Counted from the first letter of the stretch, positions 1 to 6,360 are shown. The stretch is 10,491 bases of DNA from CAWBNS01 sp964445105 (GCA_964445105.1 CAYUJS010000056.1:1-10491), one strand, 5' to 3'. Numbers and translations are program-made. The notes: generated by a model from the letters alone, not told the origin.

Positions 1-196
1 GGCGCAAGCCTGAGGGCTAATTCAAAAAGACGGGCCGATGGCCTAGGAATGTAGGTAAAACCGTCCAGAAACCAGTATTTTTTTTAGCGGAGGCTGCCGC
101 GCCGCAGAGAGCTCAGGCCTCAAACGGAATGCTACACATGAACATGCCGCGAAAGTGCACGAAAGCTCACCTTCGCTTTCCTCAGCAAAAAACTAA
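1..196. other. Window-edge stretch with no supported gene
   Basis: No start codon with a ribosome binding site and no family motif is visible here. The minus strand is open from the left edge up to a TAA near base 92, about 27 codons and without an ATG, GTG or TTG start. It could be a fragment of a gene lying to the left, but an open run of this length is expected by chance. There is a run of eight T at 78-85 with no convincing stem in front of it, and a weak 6-bp hairpin (GAAAGC/GCTTTC, 162-180) that could help end the toxin-antitoxin transcript. Confidence 0.3.
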
Positions 197-517
197 CTAA
201 ACCGAGCGTTTAGCCAGAGGCCGAGGTGAAGACAGGTTAACTGCGATTCCTAAGCCCATGGTGCCTAATAAAGCACGTAAATTTGTCAAAGTGGGATTGC
301 CTTTTCTAGAGAGCGTTCGATAGAGCGTTTCGCGGTTTAAGTGAGCCTCTTTTGCAAGATGCGTCATTCCACCGCTGGCCTCAGCAATATCCCTGAGCGC
401 GACTAAAAAGACCCCCGGGTCCTCATCCTCTAAGGCTGCATTAAGATACGCAGCGGCCTCTTTTGGAGACCTTAAGCGTTCATGTAATAGTTCTTTATAA
501 TCTCTCGATTTGCTCAT
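197..517 (-). CDS. HTH antitoxin of a toxin-antitoxin pair (HI1420/HigA-like addiction module antidote)
   Basis: This 106-residue protein resembles the probable addiction-module antidote family (HI1420 type): a short N-terminal region with LRSPKEAAAYLNAALE (residues 16-31), then a Xre/Cro-type helix-turn-helix at about 50-80 with MTHLAKEAHLNRETLYRTLS. Family knowledge says such proteins bind and neutralise the partner toxin and repress their own operon through the HTH. The gene follows the toxin with a 4-base gap. Its ATG at 517 has AAGAGG seven bases upstream, inside the toxin's last codons, so translation is probably coupled to the toxin. The toxin-first order is usual for HigBA and HI1419/HI1420 modules and opposite to RelBE. 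The C-terminal tail (about residue 95 on, SSPRPLAKRSV) is basic. Neutralisation of the neighbour is inferred from family and position. Confidence 0.88.
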   Translation of the reverse strand: MSKSRDYKELLHERLRSPKEAAAYLNAALEDEDPGVFLVALRDIAEASGGMTHLAKEAHLNRETLYRTLSRKGNPTLTNLRALLGTMGLGIAVNLSSPRPLAKRSV

Positions 518-521
518 GACG

Positions 522-863
522 CTACCTCTTCTTGTGAAATTTCAAATAGTTATCCCAAAAGATTTTGGCTTTTTGGATATCTTTTGTTTGAGTTTTTTTA
601 TCGCCTCCGCAAAGCAGGAGAATGATTTTCTTCCCTTCAATCCCGTAGTAGATCCTGTATCCGGGCCCAAAATTGATGCGGATTTCACAAATCCCATTTC
701 CACCTTTAACGGGTTTACAGTCTCCCAAATTACCTTGACGAATTCGGATCAGTCTTGTCGTAACGATAGCCCGATCGGTCATCGACAAGCCACTTTCCCA
801 ATCGCTGTAGGGCAGCCTTCCCGTTTCGGTTTCATAGACGCCTATTTGGAATTCTTCCGTCAT
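522..863 (-). CDS. RelE/HigB-superfamily toxin (HI1419-like addiction module killer protein)
   Basis: This 113-residue protein carries the hallmarks of the HI1419-type killer family, a branch of the RelE/ParE fold: ETETGRLPYSDWESGL near residues 11-26, a basic helix with RLIRIRQGNLGDCKPV (37-52), the core strand EIRINFGPGYRIYY (60-73), then LLLCGGDKKTQTKDIQKAKIFW (82-103). Members are generally ribosome-dependent mRNA interferases; that activity is assumed from the family, and no residue assignment was tested. Length is normal and all family blocks are present, so the toxin looks intact. It is the first gene of a two-gene operon with the HTH antitoxin. The ATG at 863 has no good Shine-Dalgarno, and the candidate -10 lies only seven bases upstream, so translation may be leaderless or the promoter call may be off. 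Confidence 0.88.
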   Translation of the reverse strand: MTEEFQIGVYETETGRLPYSDWESGLSMTDRAIVTTRLIRIRQGNLGDCKPVKGGNGICEIRINFGPGYRIYYGIEGKKIILLLCGGDKKTQTKDIQKAKIFWDNYLKFHKKR

Positions 864-869
864 ATCTCT

Positions 870-898
870 ATCGTAGCATAGAAGCTACTAAAGTGCAA
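870..898 (-). promoter_or_regulatory. Candidate promoter and dyad operator of the toxin-antitoxin operon
   Basis: Reading the minus strand: TTGCAC (898-893), a 17-base spacer, then TACGAT (875-870) preceded by TG in the extended -10 position. A 5-bp inverted repeat GTAGC-N6-GCTAC (873-888) overlaps the -10 and would be a natural operator for the HTH antitoxin. The predicted transcript start falls almost on the toxin ATG. Matches to consensus are moderate. Confidence 0.4.
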
Positions 899-961
899 GA
901 AGCCACCCAGCACGTTGGACATACTTTCGTGCTACCGAACGAGCGTACCTGCGCGCATGCC

Positions 962-1426
962 CTAACCAGGTTCTTCTTCAATGGGCGCCTCTTCATCGCG
1001 ATGTCGGCGCTTGGCGTCGGTGCTCATGCAACCGGCTCCTGAGCCGAGCAACACTAGCAGACCACCCAAGGTGGCGACGTTCTTGAAGAACAGGGCCGTC
1101 TGCAACTGCTTCAGTTCAGGGGTAGCAGCTGCCCAGAACTGGTGAAAAATCAGCGTGGTGGAAATTAAAAACAGCGCTAAAAAGGCCGCGGCTAGGCGTG
1201 TACGGTTGCCAAAAATGAAGGCTAGCCCGCCCACGATTTCCGCTAGCGCAGCAATGGCCAAAAGCACAGGCAGCATGTCGCCTATCTGCCAACCGAGGAT
1301 ACTGGCCATGCCGGCCGCCTTCATCGAGGCGAGGGTGCCGCTCCAGTCGAGGAATTTATCCACGCCTGCCATCAAAAAAACCACCGCCAAGCATAGCCTG
1401 CCGAGCATTATCACGAAACTCGCCAT
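962..1426 (-). CDS. DoxX family integral membrane protein
   Basis: This 154-residue protein has four predicted membrane helices (about 4-21, 50-72, 77-97 and 111-130) and the DoxX pattern: GRLCLAVVFLMAGVDKFLDW at the N-terminus, AEIVGGLAFIFGNRTRLAA between helices 2 and 3, FHQFWAA at 94-100, and QTALFFKNVATLGGLLVLL before the end. DoxX proteins are inner-membrane proteins with no single agreed reaction; some are tied to thiosulfate:quinone oxidoreductase or redox stress, so no substrate is proposed. The hydrophilic tail after residue 133 is charged, basic then acidic (KRRHRDEEAPIEEE), and probably lies outside the membrane. Its ATG is preceded by AGGAG at 1434-1438, seven bases away. It is transcribed alone, divergently from the methyltransferase gene. 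Confidence 0.88.
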   Translation of the reverse strand: MASFVIMLGRLCLAVVFLMAGVDKFLDWSGTLASMKAAGMASILGWQIGDMLPVLLAIAALAEIVGGLAFIFGNRTRLAAAFLALFLISTTLIFHQFWAAATPELKQLQTALFFKNVATLGGLLVLLGSGAGCMSTDAKRRHRDEEAPIEEEPG

Positions 1427-1485
1427 AAATTCTCTCCTCTATAATTCGCCTCTCTGTACAATACTAATGCCAAACTTAGGACAAG
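1427..1485. promoter_or_regulatory. Short divergent promoter region between doxX and the methyltransferase operon
   Basis: These 59 bases must serve both directions. On the plus strand TATAAT (1440-1445) is a perfect -10 without a good -35, and AGGA (1478-1481) lies four bases before the methyltransferase ATG. On the minus strand TTGGCATT-N4-TTGTA (1473 down to 1457) has the spacing of a sigma-54 promoter but T in place of the conserved C at -12. Transcript starts cannot be fixed by eye. Confidence 0.3.
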
Positions 1486-2625
1486 ATGACAAACCAAATC
1501 CCATTCCGTGACTTTCATTTATTGCAGCTGCTAGAAGCTTACGACTGGCAGCGCGGACCTTTCGACGTCTACCTCGCCAACTATTTTCGTGCCAACAAGT
1601 CACTGGGGTCTAAGGACCGCCGACAGATCACTGAAACCGCCTACGGGTTAATCCGTTGGCTGGGTTTAGTCGACCATTTGATTGAGCCATCACATAGCTG
1701 GGAGCGGCGCCTCGACGAGTTTAAGAGGCTCGACCCTGCAGGTTACCGCGACAACGCGCGTATTTCGCTTGCCGACCGCCATAGCTTTCCCGAGGCTTTG
1801 TTTGCACGACTGGTGCAAGCACACGGCGAAACGCAAGCTTGTGAGATCGCCTGGGCCAGCAACGCCGAGGCACCCGTCACGGTTAGAGCCAACCGCCTCA
1901 AAATTTCACGTGATGAGCTCATGAAGCGCCTAAGGCGCTATTGTGACGTACGCGCCTGTGTCCATTCTGCAGATGGCATTGTTTTATCGAGCCGTATCCA
2001 TTGTCCGACAATGGACGAATTTCGCGAAGGCCTTTTCGAAATGCAGGACGAAGGGAGCCAATTAGTCACTGAGTTAGTGGCTGCAAAACCTGGGCAACAC
2101 GTGCTAGATTTTTGCGCTGGATCGGGTGGTAAATCGCTGGCTATCGCCGCACGCATGGAAAACCGCGGACAAATTCATCTCCATGATATCCGCTTCAAGG
2201 CGCTGCAAGAAGCTCAAAAGCGCATGCGACGCGCTGGCGTGCAAAACGCACAGATCGTCCTAGTAGGGGATAGCAAGCTCGAAAAAATTAAAGGTCATAT
2301 GCATTGGGTGCTTGTCGATGCCCCCTGCACGGGAACCGGCACGCTGCGCCGCAATCCGGACCTCAAATGGAAGTTCAAAATCGAGCAGCTAGAGGCAGTT
2401 GTGCAAGAGCAGCGCGCCCTAGTCAGTCAAGCCATTCCTTACCTCAAGCCACGCGTCGGTCGTCTCGTCTACGCAACCTGCAGCGTGCTCGCTGAAGAAA
2501 ATGAGCAACAAGTCGACTGGATCCTGGCTAACCATCCCTTGAAACTTGAGGGCGAGCCATTTCGCAGTCTACCCACCGAGCAAGGGATGGATGGCTTTTT
2601 TTCCGCAGTTTTTGGTATAGTGTAA
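1486..2625 (+). CDS. RsmB/Fmu-type RNA (cytosine-C5) methyltransferase (NOL1/NOP2/Sun family)
   Basis: This 379-residue S-adenosylmethionine-dependent enzyme probably makes 5-methylcytosine in rRNA. Visible motifs are FEMQDEGSQLV (184-194), the SAM-binding loop VLDFCAGSGGKSL (206-218), motif IV DAPCTGTGTLRRNP (278-291) with Cys281, and motif VI YATCSV (329-334) with Cys332. The two cysteines are the nucleophile and its release partner in this family. The N-terminal 125 residues, with ANKSLGSKDRRQITETAYGLIRW, match the helical domain of Sun/Fmu proteins. The C-terminal block GMDGFFSAVF (367-376) is close to the usual GFF(I/V)A. Target choice (C967 as in RsmB, or another site) cannot be decided from sequence. 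It opens a three-gene operon; from memory the chlamydial relative is fmu (CT_553), which also sits near dacF. Confidence 0.9.
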   Translation: MTNQIPFRDFHLLQLLEAYDWQRGPFDVYLANYFRANKSLGSKDRRQITETAYGLIRWLGLVDHLIEPSHSWERRLDEFKRLDPAGYRDNARISLADRHSFPEALFARLVQAHGETQACEIAWASNAEAPVTVRANRLKISRDELMKRLRRYCDVRACVHSADGIVLSSRIHCPTMDEFREGLFEMQDEGSQLVTELVAAKPGQHVLDFCAGSGGKSLAIAARMENRGQIHLHDIRFKALQEAQKRMRRAGVQNAQIVLVGDSKLEKIKGHMHWVLVDAPCTGTGTLRRNPDLKWKFKIEQLEAVVQEQRALVSQAIPYLKPRVGRLVYATCSVLAEENEQQVDWILANHPLKLEGEPFRSLPTEQGMDGFFSAVFGIV

Positions 2626-2629
2626 CCCT

Positions 2630-3682
2630 ATGAATCTACGATTTATCACAGCTCTTATGTTATTGTGCGCCTCATTCTGTTATGGAACTGACCCTCGTTG
2701 GCTCGGTGCAACAGCAGATGATCAAGAAATAGTAGTCAATAATCGCATCCTTGCCAAGGTAAAGGGCAACCCCATCAGCGTCGTTGATGTGATGAAAAAG
2801 CTAGACATGGTTTTCTACCGTCAATTTCCACAATACGCGACCTCTTCACAAGCGCGTTTTCAGTTCTACTCCGTCAACTGGAAGCAGGTGCTAAGCGATC
2901 TGATCGATACTGAACTCATCCTGGCAGATGCCAAAGAGTGCAAGATCGAGATCACGCGCGGAGAGGTGCGTAAAGAACTTGAGTCACAATTTGGCCCGCA
3001 AATCATGGTAAACCTCGATAAGGTCGGCGTCACCTTCGACGAAGCTTGGGCAATGGTGCATAATGAACTGGCGATCAGACGCATGATGGCCCTGCGCGTG
3101 CAATTGAAAGCCCAGCAAAAAGTCTCGCCTAGCCTAGTGCGCAGTGCCTACGATAAATATAAAGAATCCAATCGGCGACCCGCAGAATGGACCTATCAAG
3201 TCATAACCATTCGGCACCCAGATCCGCAAAAAGGCGCAGCCACCGCGAAATCCTTGCGCGCCCTGCTACGTGAAACAACGATCGAAGAGCTGTCGCAAAG
3301 TTACAAAACGGCTAAAGCCATTGATAGCGAGGCGCAAGTAACCTTTTCTGAAGAGCTCAAGCATAACGACCAAGAAATCTCTGACGCCTACAAAGAAATC
3401 CTACAGCCTTTGAGTGCTGGAGAGTACAGTGAGCCAATCGCGCAGGAAAGTCGCGCAAATCGAGGCACTGTGCACCGTATTTTCTTCCTGAAAGAGCGTT
3501 TGGAAGGGAGAGATATCACTTTTGAAGAAGCGCAAGCCGAATTGAAGGGGCGTTTGGTAGCCCTCGCCATCCAGAGAGATACAGAGAAATACCTCTCCGG
3601 CCTCCGACGCCGCTTTGGCGTGAAAGAGGAGCAGCTTACATCTAGAACGCCTGAAGGCTTCCAACCCTTTATGCTCCGCTAA
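2630..3682 (+). CDS. SurA-like periplasmic chaperone / parvulin-type peptidyl-prolyl isomerase-like protein
   Basis: The 350-residue protein starts with a signal peptide (MNLRFITALMLLCASFCYG, probable cut near residue 19). Residues 35-165 look like a SurA N-terminal domain: NNRILAKVKGNPISVVDVMKKLD, then LIDTELILADAKECKIEITRGEVRKELE and a helix NELAIRRMMALRV. From about 187 (WTYQVITIRHPDP) to about 300 it resembles a parvulin (PPIC) domain, including LSAGEYSEPI and HRIFFLKER, but it is divergent and catalytic isomerase residues are not convincing. The last part, FEEAQAELKGRLVALAIQRDTEKYLSGLRRR, is the helix that usually completes the SurA chaperone module. Expected role: escorting outer-membrane proteins through the periplasm. 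It sits four bases after the methyltransferase and four before ksgA, with no clear ribosome binding site, suggesting coupled translation. Confidence 0.78.
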   Translation: MNLRFITALMLLCASFCYGTDPRWLGATADDQEIVVNNRILAKVKGNPISVVDVMKKLDMVFYRQFPQYATSSQARFQFYSVNWKQVLSDLIDTELILADAKECKIEITRGEVRKELESQFGPQIMVNLDKVGVTFDEAWAMVHNELAIRRMMALRVQLKAQQKVSPSLVRSAYDKYKESNRRPAEWTYQVITIRHPDPQKGAATAKSLRALLRETTIEELSQSYKTAKAIDSEAQVTFSEELKHNDQEISDAYKEILQPLSAGEYSEPIAQESRANRGTVHRIFFLKERLEGRDITFEEAQAELKGRLVALAIQRDTEKYLSGLRRRFGVKEEQLTSRTPEGFQPFMLR

Positions 3683-3686
3683 TTCC

Positions 3687-4544
3687 ATGTATCAACCCTC
3701 ACAGCTCCGCGCTTATCTCGCTTCGTTGGGGATTGGCGCTAAAAAGGGGCTTTCACAAAATTTTCTGATCGACGGCAATATCGTCCGCAAAATTGTCTCA
3801 GAAGCAAAGGTACAGCTTGGTGACCTCGTTCTAGAAATTGGGCCCGGCCCCGGAGCCCTTACGGAAGCCCTTATCCAAGCCGGCGCGCAAGTCATTGCCG
3901 TAGAGAAGGATCATGTTCTAGCCAAGGCCCTGCAAGAGCGCCTGCCACTAGAAGTATTCGAAGAGGATGTGCTCGCTTTCCCTTGGCGTAAGATTCTATC
4001 CGAGCGGCTGGCGCAAGGGCAAAAAGTAAAAATTATCGCCAACCTACCCTATCACCTCACCACGCCCATTTTGACCAACTTTGCGCCCGCGCACGACCTC
4101 ATCTCTTCTATGACCGTTATGGTGCAGAAAGAGGTAGCCGAACGCATCTGTGCACCCCCAGGTGGTAAAGATTACAGCTCGTTAACTGTATTTCTCAGCT
4201 ACCACGCCAGGATAAGCTATGCCTTTACAGTCAGTAACCAATGCTTTTTTCCACCCCCAAAGGTGCATTCTGCAGTGATCACACTACAGCTACGCCCCTC
4301 TCCAGAAGTCTCGAACCAGCAAGCATTTTTTATCATGACGCGTACAGCGTTCGGACAGCGAAGAAAGATGCTCAGGGCCTCTCTAAGCGAATTGTATACG
4401 TCGGATAAAGTCACGCAGGCGCTACTCGCCTTGCAAAAAAATCCTCTCGCCCGGCCAGAAGAGCTCAGCCTAGAGACTTTCTTAGAGCTATTTGAGAAGT
4501 TATCAATACCTGCTGCGGCGACGCAAAAACACAACGAGACATAA
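3687..4544 (+). CDS. rsmA: 16S rRNA (adenine1518-N6/adenine1519-N6)-dimethyltransferase RsmA/KsgA
   Basis: The enzyme dimethylates two adjacent adenines in the 3' terminal hairpin of 16S rRNA during late 30S assembly. The 285-residue sequence has every family block: AKKGLSQNFLID (18-29), SAM motif I VLEIGPGPGALTEAL (48-62), AVEKDHVLA (71-79), FEEDVLAF (91-98), catalytic motif IV IIANLPYHLTTPIL (116-129) with NLPY, MVQKEVAERICA (145-156), DYSSLTVFL, FFPPPKVHSAVITL (187-200) and RTAFGQRRKMLRASL. Where many members have LGQNFL this one has LSQNFL, a small change. Length is near normal, with a short C-terminal tail (about residues 273-285) encoded opposite the end of dacA. It is the last gene of the methyltransferase/SurA-like operon, starting four bases after it. 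Loss of this gene classically gives kasugamycin resistance. Confidence 0.97.
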   Translation: MYQPSQLRAYLASLGIGAKKGLSQNFLIDGNIVRKIVSEAKVQLGDLVLEIGPGPGALTEALIQAGAQVIAVEKDHVLAKALQERLPLEVFEEDVLAFPWRKILSERLAQGQKVKIIANLPYHLTTPILTNFAPAHDLISSMTVMVQKEVAERICAPPGGKDYSSLTVFLSYHARISYAFTVSNQCFFPPPKVHSAVITLQLRPSPEVSNQQAFFIMTRTAFGQRRKMLRASLSELYTSDKVTQALLALQKNPLARPEELSLETFLELFEKLSIPAAATQKHNET

Positions 4545-5762
4545 GCCCACCAGCCCAAGACCGACCGTAAACCAGCGGTGCGAGCGCATCCAGGCCCAAG
4601 TCACCACAGCAAAAGAAGCTTCTACCTCATGCGCCGCTAACAGAGGCGCAGAAGCCACCAAACGGCCGCTAGACGATGTAACGCGCACTTGGCCGACCTG
4701 CTGACCCTTGGCTATCGGCAGGCGGTTATCAGCCCAAACTAGTTCGGCTTGGATAGGCTCTTCTTCAGCGGGATAGAAACGCCACACTAGCGGCTCAGCC
4801 AACGAAGTTTTCAAAGTTCGACTGGCGCCTTTTATAGCCCGTTGGTAGGGCTGCAGCCCCGCTGGTAGCAAGACCCTTTCTATCAAGGGCTGCGCAAAAG
4901 CTGCTTGAAATAGCTTAGTCGAATCTTGCCATAGGTCGCTGCGCTCCTTGCTGTGCATCAAAACCACGATCAAAGTGCGCCCCTCGTGCTCGGCCGCCGT
5001 TACGAGGTTGTTCTGCGCAGCAGCCGTATACCCCGATTTGCCACCAATTGCCTTAGCGTAAAAATAGGGCCCCTTTCTCAGCAGCCGGTTACTGTTAACC
5101 AGAGTAAGAGGTTCTCGCAAATTATTTTTTTGACAAACGTACTTTACTGTGGAAGTGATTTTCCTAAACATAGGGTTTTGGAACGCGTGCTTCGCTAGTT
5201 GAGCCATATCCCAAGCTGTAGTGTAGTGTTCCGGGTGAGTCAGCCCGTGCGGATTCGAAAAATGGCTCTCACGACAACCGATCTCTTGCATGTACTGGTT
5301 CAAATTTTGCATGAATTTGGGTATTGTACCACAGATATGTTGAGCAATCGCATTGGTGGCATCGTTTCCTGAAATTAGCATCGCTCCGTAAATGAGATCT
5401 ATCAATTTCAGGCGCTCGCCTTTTTTGAGACCCATTGTTGTGCCGTCGTTTTCAAGGTAGTAAGCAGGCAATTTGTACTGAGCCTTCTTTTTCGCCTGCT
5501 CCGAGGTCATAGCCAGCGCGTCCCCGTCCACTTGGACAATGGCGTTCAGATCGGCCCCTCCGCGCTCAAGCGTATAGATGACAGTCGCTAGCTTTGTGGT
5601 ACTGGCGGGGTACCCGATTTCGTGGCTGTTTTTTTCATAAAGCACTGCGCCTGTGTCAGCGTTGATCATCACCGCAGAGGTAGCCTTCACATCAAAACGC
5701 AACGGCTCGGCAAATAAGCCAGTCGAGACTAGCGTGAGAATGACGATCAACCAAGAAAACAT
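4503..5762 (-). CDS. dacA: D-alanyl-D-alanine carboxypeptidase (PBP5-type, peptidase S11)
   Basis: This 419-residue penicillin-binding protein removes the terminal D-Ala from peptidoglycan stem peptides. The three active-site motifs are present: STTK (54-57, in YPASTTKLATV) with nucleophile Ser54, SGN (131-133, SGNDATNAIA) and KSG (242-244, GGKSGYTAAAQNNL). The KSG motif replaces the commoner KTG. A signal peptide covers residues 1-18 (cut near FAEP). The catalytic domain runs to about 290, the PBP5 C-terminal domain to about 380, and a membrane helix (398-413, FTVGLGLVGLCLVVF) followed by RRRSRY anchors it; PBP5 proteins more often end in an amphipathic helix. Chlamydiae make only a little septal peptidoglycan, so a role at division is inferred. 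It converges with ksgA and overlaps it by 42 bases. Pathogenic chlamydiae call the relative dacF (CT_551, from memory). Confidence 0.95.
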   Translation of the reverse strand: MFSWLIVILTLVSTGLFAEPLRFDVKATSAVMINADTGAVLYEKNSHEIGYPASTTKLATVIYTLERGGADLNAIVQVDGDALAMTSEQAKKKAQYKLPAYYLENDGTTMGLKKGERLKLIDLIYGAMLISGNDATNAIAQHICGTIPKFMQNLNQYMQEIGCRESHFSNPHGLTHPEHYTTAWDMAQLAKHAFQNPMFRKITSTVKYVCQKNNLREPLTLVNSNRLLRKGPYFYAKAIGGKSGYTAAAQNNLVTAAEHEGRTLIVVLMHSKERSDLWQDSTKLFQAAFAQPLIERVLLPAGLQPYQRAIKGASRTLKTSLAEPLVWRFYPAEEEPIQAELVWADNRLPIAKGQQVGQVRVTSSSGRLVASAPLLAAHEVEASFAVVTWAWMRSHRWFTVGLGLVGLCLVVFLRRRSRY

Positions 5763-5800
5763 GACAACACAGTACCATAAGGCCAGAATAGGAACAGACC

Positions 5801-5828
5801 ATTATGGGAGATTTCGAGTAATTTGCAA
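5801..5828 (-). promoter_or_regulatory. Sigma-70-type promoter for dacA
   Basis: On the minus strand, TTGCAA (5828-5823), a 16-base spacer and CATAAT (5806-5801) give 4/6 and 5/6 matches to the -35 and -10 consensus. The start would lie near 5794, about 32 bases before the dacA ATG. It sits downstream of the terminator at 5861-5883, so dacA has its own promoter beyond that stop point. Confidence 0.5.
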
Positions 5829-5860
5829 CCAACTTGGACAAATGCGCAGCAGCTCCCGCT

Positions 5861-5883
5861 AAAAAAAGAAGCCGGCTGGCTCC
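5861..5883 (-). terminator. Intrinsic terminator reading on the minus strand, upstream of dacA
   Basis: The minus strand reads GGAGCC (5883-5878), loop AGCC, GGCTTC (5873-5868), then seven T (5867-5861): a 6-bp stem with one G-U pair and a tetraloop directly against a T tract, the standard layout of a factor-independent terminator. No annotated gene ends here. It stops either a small RNA or a leader transcript before it enters dacA. Confidence 0.65.
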
Positions 5884-5987
5884 AGTCTTTTATCCGTAGC
5901 CAAGACTACGAATCCGTCACGAGCTAAGCCTGCTGCCAGCTCTCACTGAGCCCGTATTTTTACTTAGCTAAAATTAGATACGGGCAT
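5861..5987 (-). ncRNA. Candidate small RNA or attenuated leader between dacA and the small membrane gene
   Basis: About 127 bases on the minus strand end in a good intrinsic terminator and begin with a hairpin GCCCGTAT-N20-ATACGGGC (5985-5950). Between them are a local hairpin GAGCT/AGCTC (5942-5938 with 5925-5921) and two mutually exclusive stems, CGTAG/CTACG (5910-5895) and AGTCTT/AAGACT (5907-5884). GCTGGC (5940-5935) can also pair with GCCAGC (5880-5875), which would break the terminator stem. A possible promoter, TCGACT (6021-6016), 16 bases, TATTTT (5999-5994), would start it near 5987. It is either a free-standing small RNA or a dacA leader with an antiterminator/terminator choice. Six-base pairings arise by chance; the terminator and the first hairpin are the firm parts. 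I recognise no known RNA family. Confidence 0.35.
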
Positions 5988-6015
5988 TTACATAAAATAC
6001 CGATCTACATAAAAT
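5987..6015 (+). promoter_or_regulatory. Sigma-70-type promoter of the 90-residue membrane protein gene
   Basis: TTTACA (5987-5992), exactly 17 bases, then TAAAAT (6010-6015): 5/6 matches in each box at ideal spacing. The start would be near 6022, giving a leader of about 25 bases that contains AGGA at 6037-6040. The boxes lie within an 11-base direct repeat, TACATAAAATA (5989-5999 and 6006-6016), and immediately downstream of the dyad at 5950-5985. A weaker minus-strand promoter overlaps it almost completely, so the two could exclude each other. Confidence 0.6.
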
Positions 6016-6046
6016 AGTCGAGCATAAATAGACAAAAGGATACAAT

Positions 6047-6319
6047 ATGATCTCAATCAAAAATGTCGTTTCCGATATAGTAGCGGGAGCAAGTACACAA
6101 GCGACACGTATAGCCCGTCCTCGCACCGCTCCGGCTGTGCTAGCCACGTTCTCCCTGCTGGCAGGCCTCAGCTTAGTAGCTTTCAGCGCGTTCAAAGCTT
6201 ACAAACAAGAAGACGGTGACGGAAAAGAACAAGCCAAACGAACAAACATAAAAATTCTTCTCGTAGGGATTACTTTAATCTTTGTGTCGACTCTACCACC
6301 AGTCCGCCAAAAATCCTAG
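6047..6319 (+). CDS. Small two-helix membrane protein of unknown function
   Basis: I do not recognise this 90-residue protein. The N-terminal 28 residues are polar with basic residues (TRIARPRTAP, 20-29), followed by a hydrophobic helix at about 30-48 (VLATFSLLAGLSLVAFSAF), a charged linker KAYKQEDGDGKEQAKRTN (50-67) and a second helix at about 69-84 (KILLVGITLIFVSTLPP). There is no signal-peptidase site or lipobox. Support for a real gene is good: AGGA at 6037-6040 six bases before the ATG, a well-formed promoter just upstream, and a strong hairpin after it. The hairpin-shaped topology superficially recalls chlamydial inclusion-membrane proteins, but the helices are separated by a long charged loop rather than forming the tight bilobed segment of that group, so this is only a possibility. 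It is divergent from dacA and stands alone. Confidence 0.65.
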   Translation: MISIKNVVSDIVAGASTQATRIARPRTAPAVLATFSLLAGLSLVAFSAFKAYKQEDGDGKEQAKRTNIKILLVGITLIFVSTLPPVRQKS

Positions 6320-6360
6320 CCGGCTAATGCAGGTTCGCTAAGACTCCTGCCCTTCTAAAC

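Noticed and set aside
1..92. Minus-strand 27-codon open run as a gene fragment at the left edge
   Set aside because: Too short to differ from chance, no start codon, and no recognised family; left as an unresolved edge.
876..910. Sigma-54-like CTGG-N8-TTGCA upstream of the toxin gene
   Set aside because: The -12 half matches but CAC of the -24 half is missing, and an overlapping sigma-70-type promoter with a dyad explains the region better.
5861..5985. tRNA or other known structured RNA in the dacA upstream region
   Set aside because: No cloverleaf with acceptor stem and T-arm could be built; only generic hairpins and a terminator were seen.
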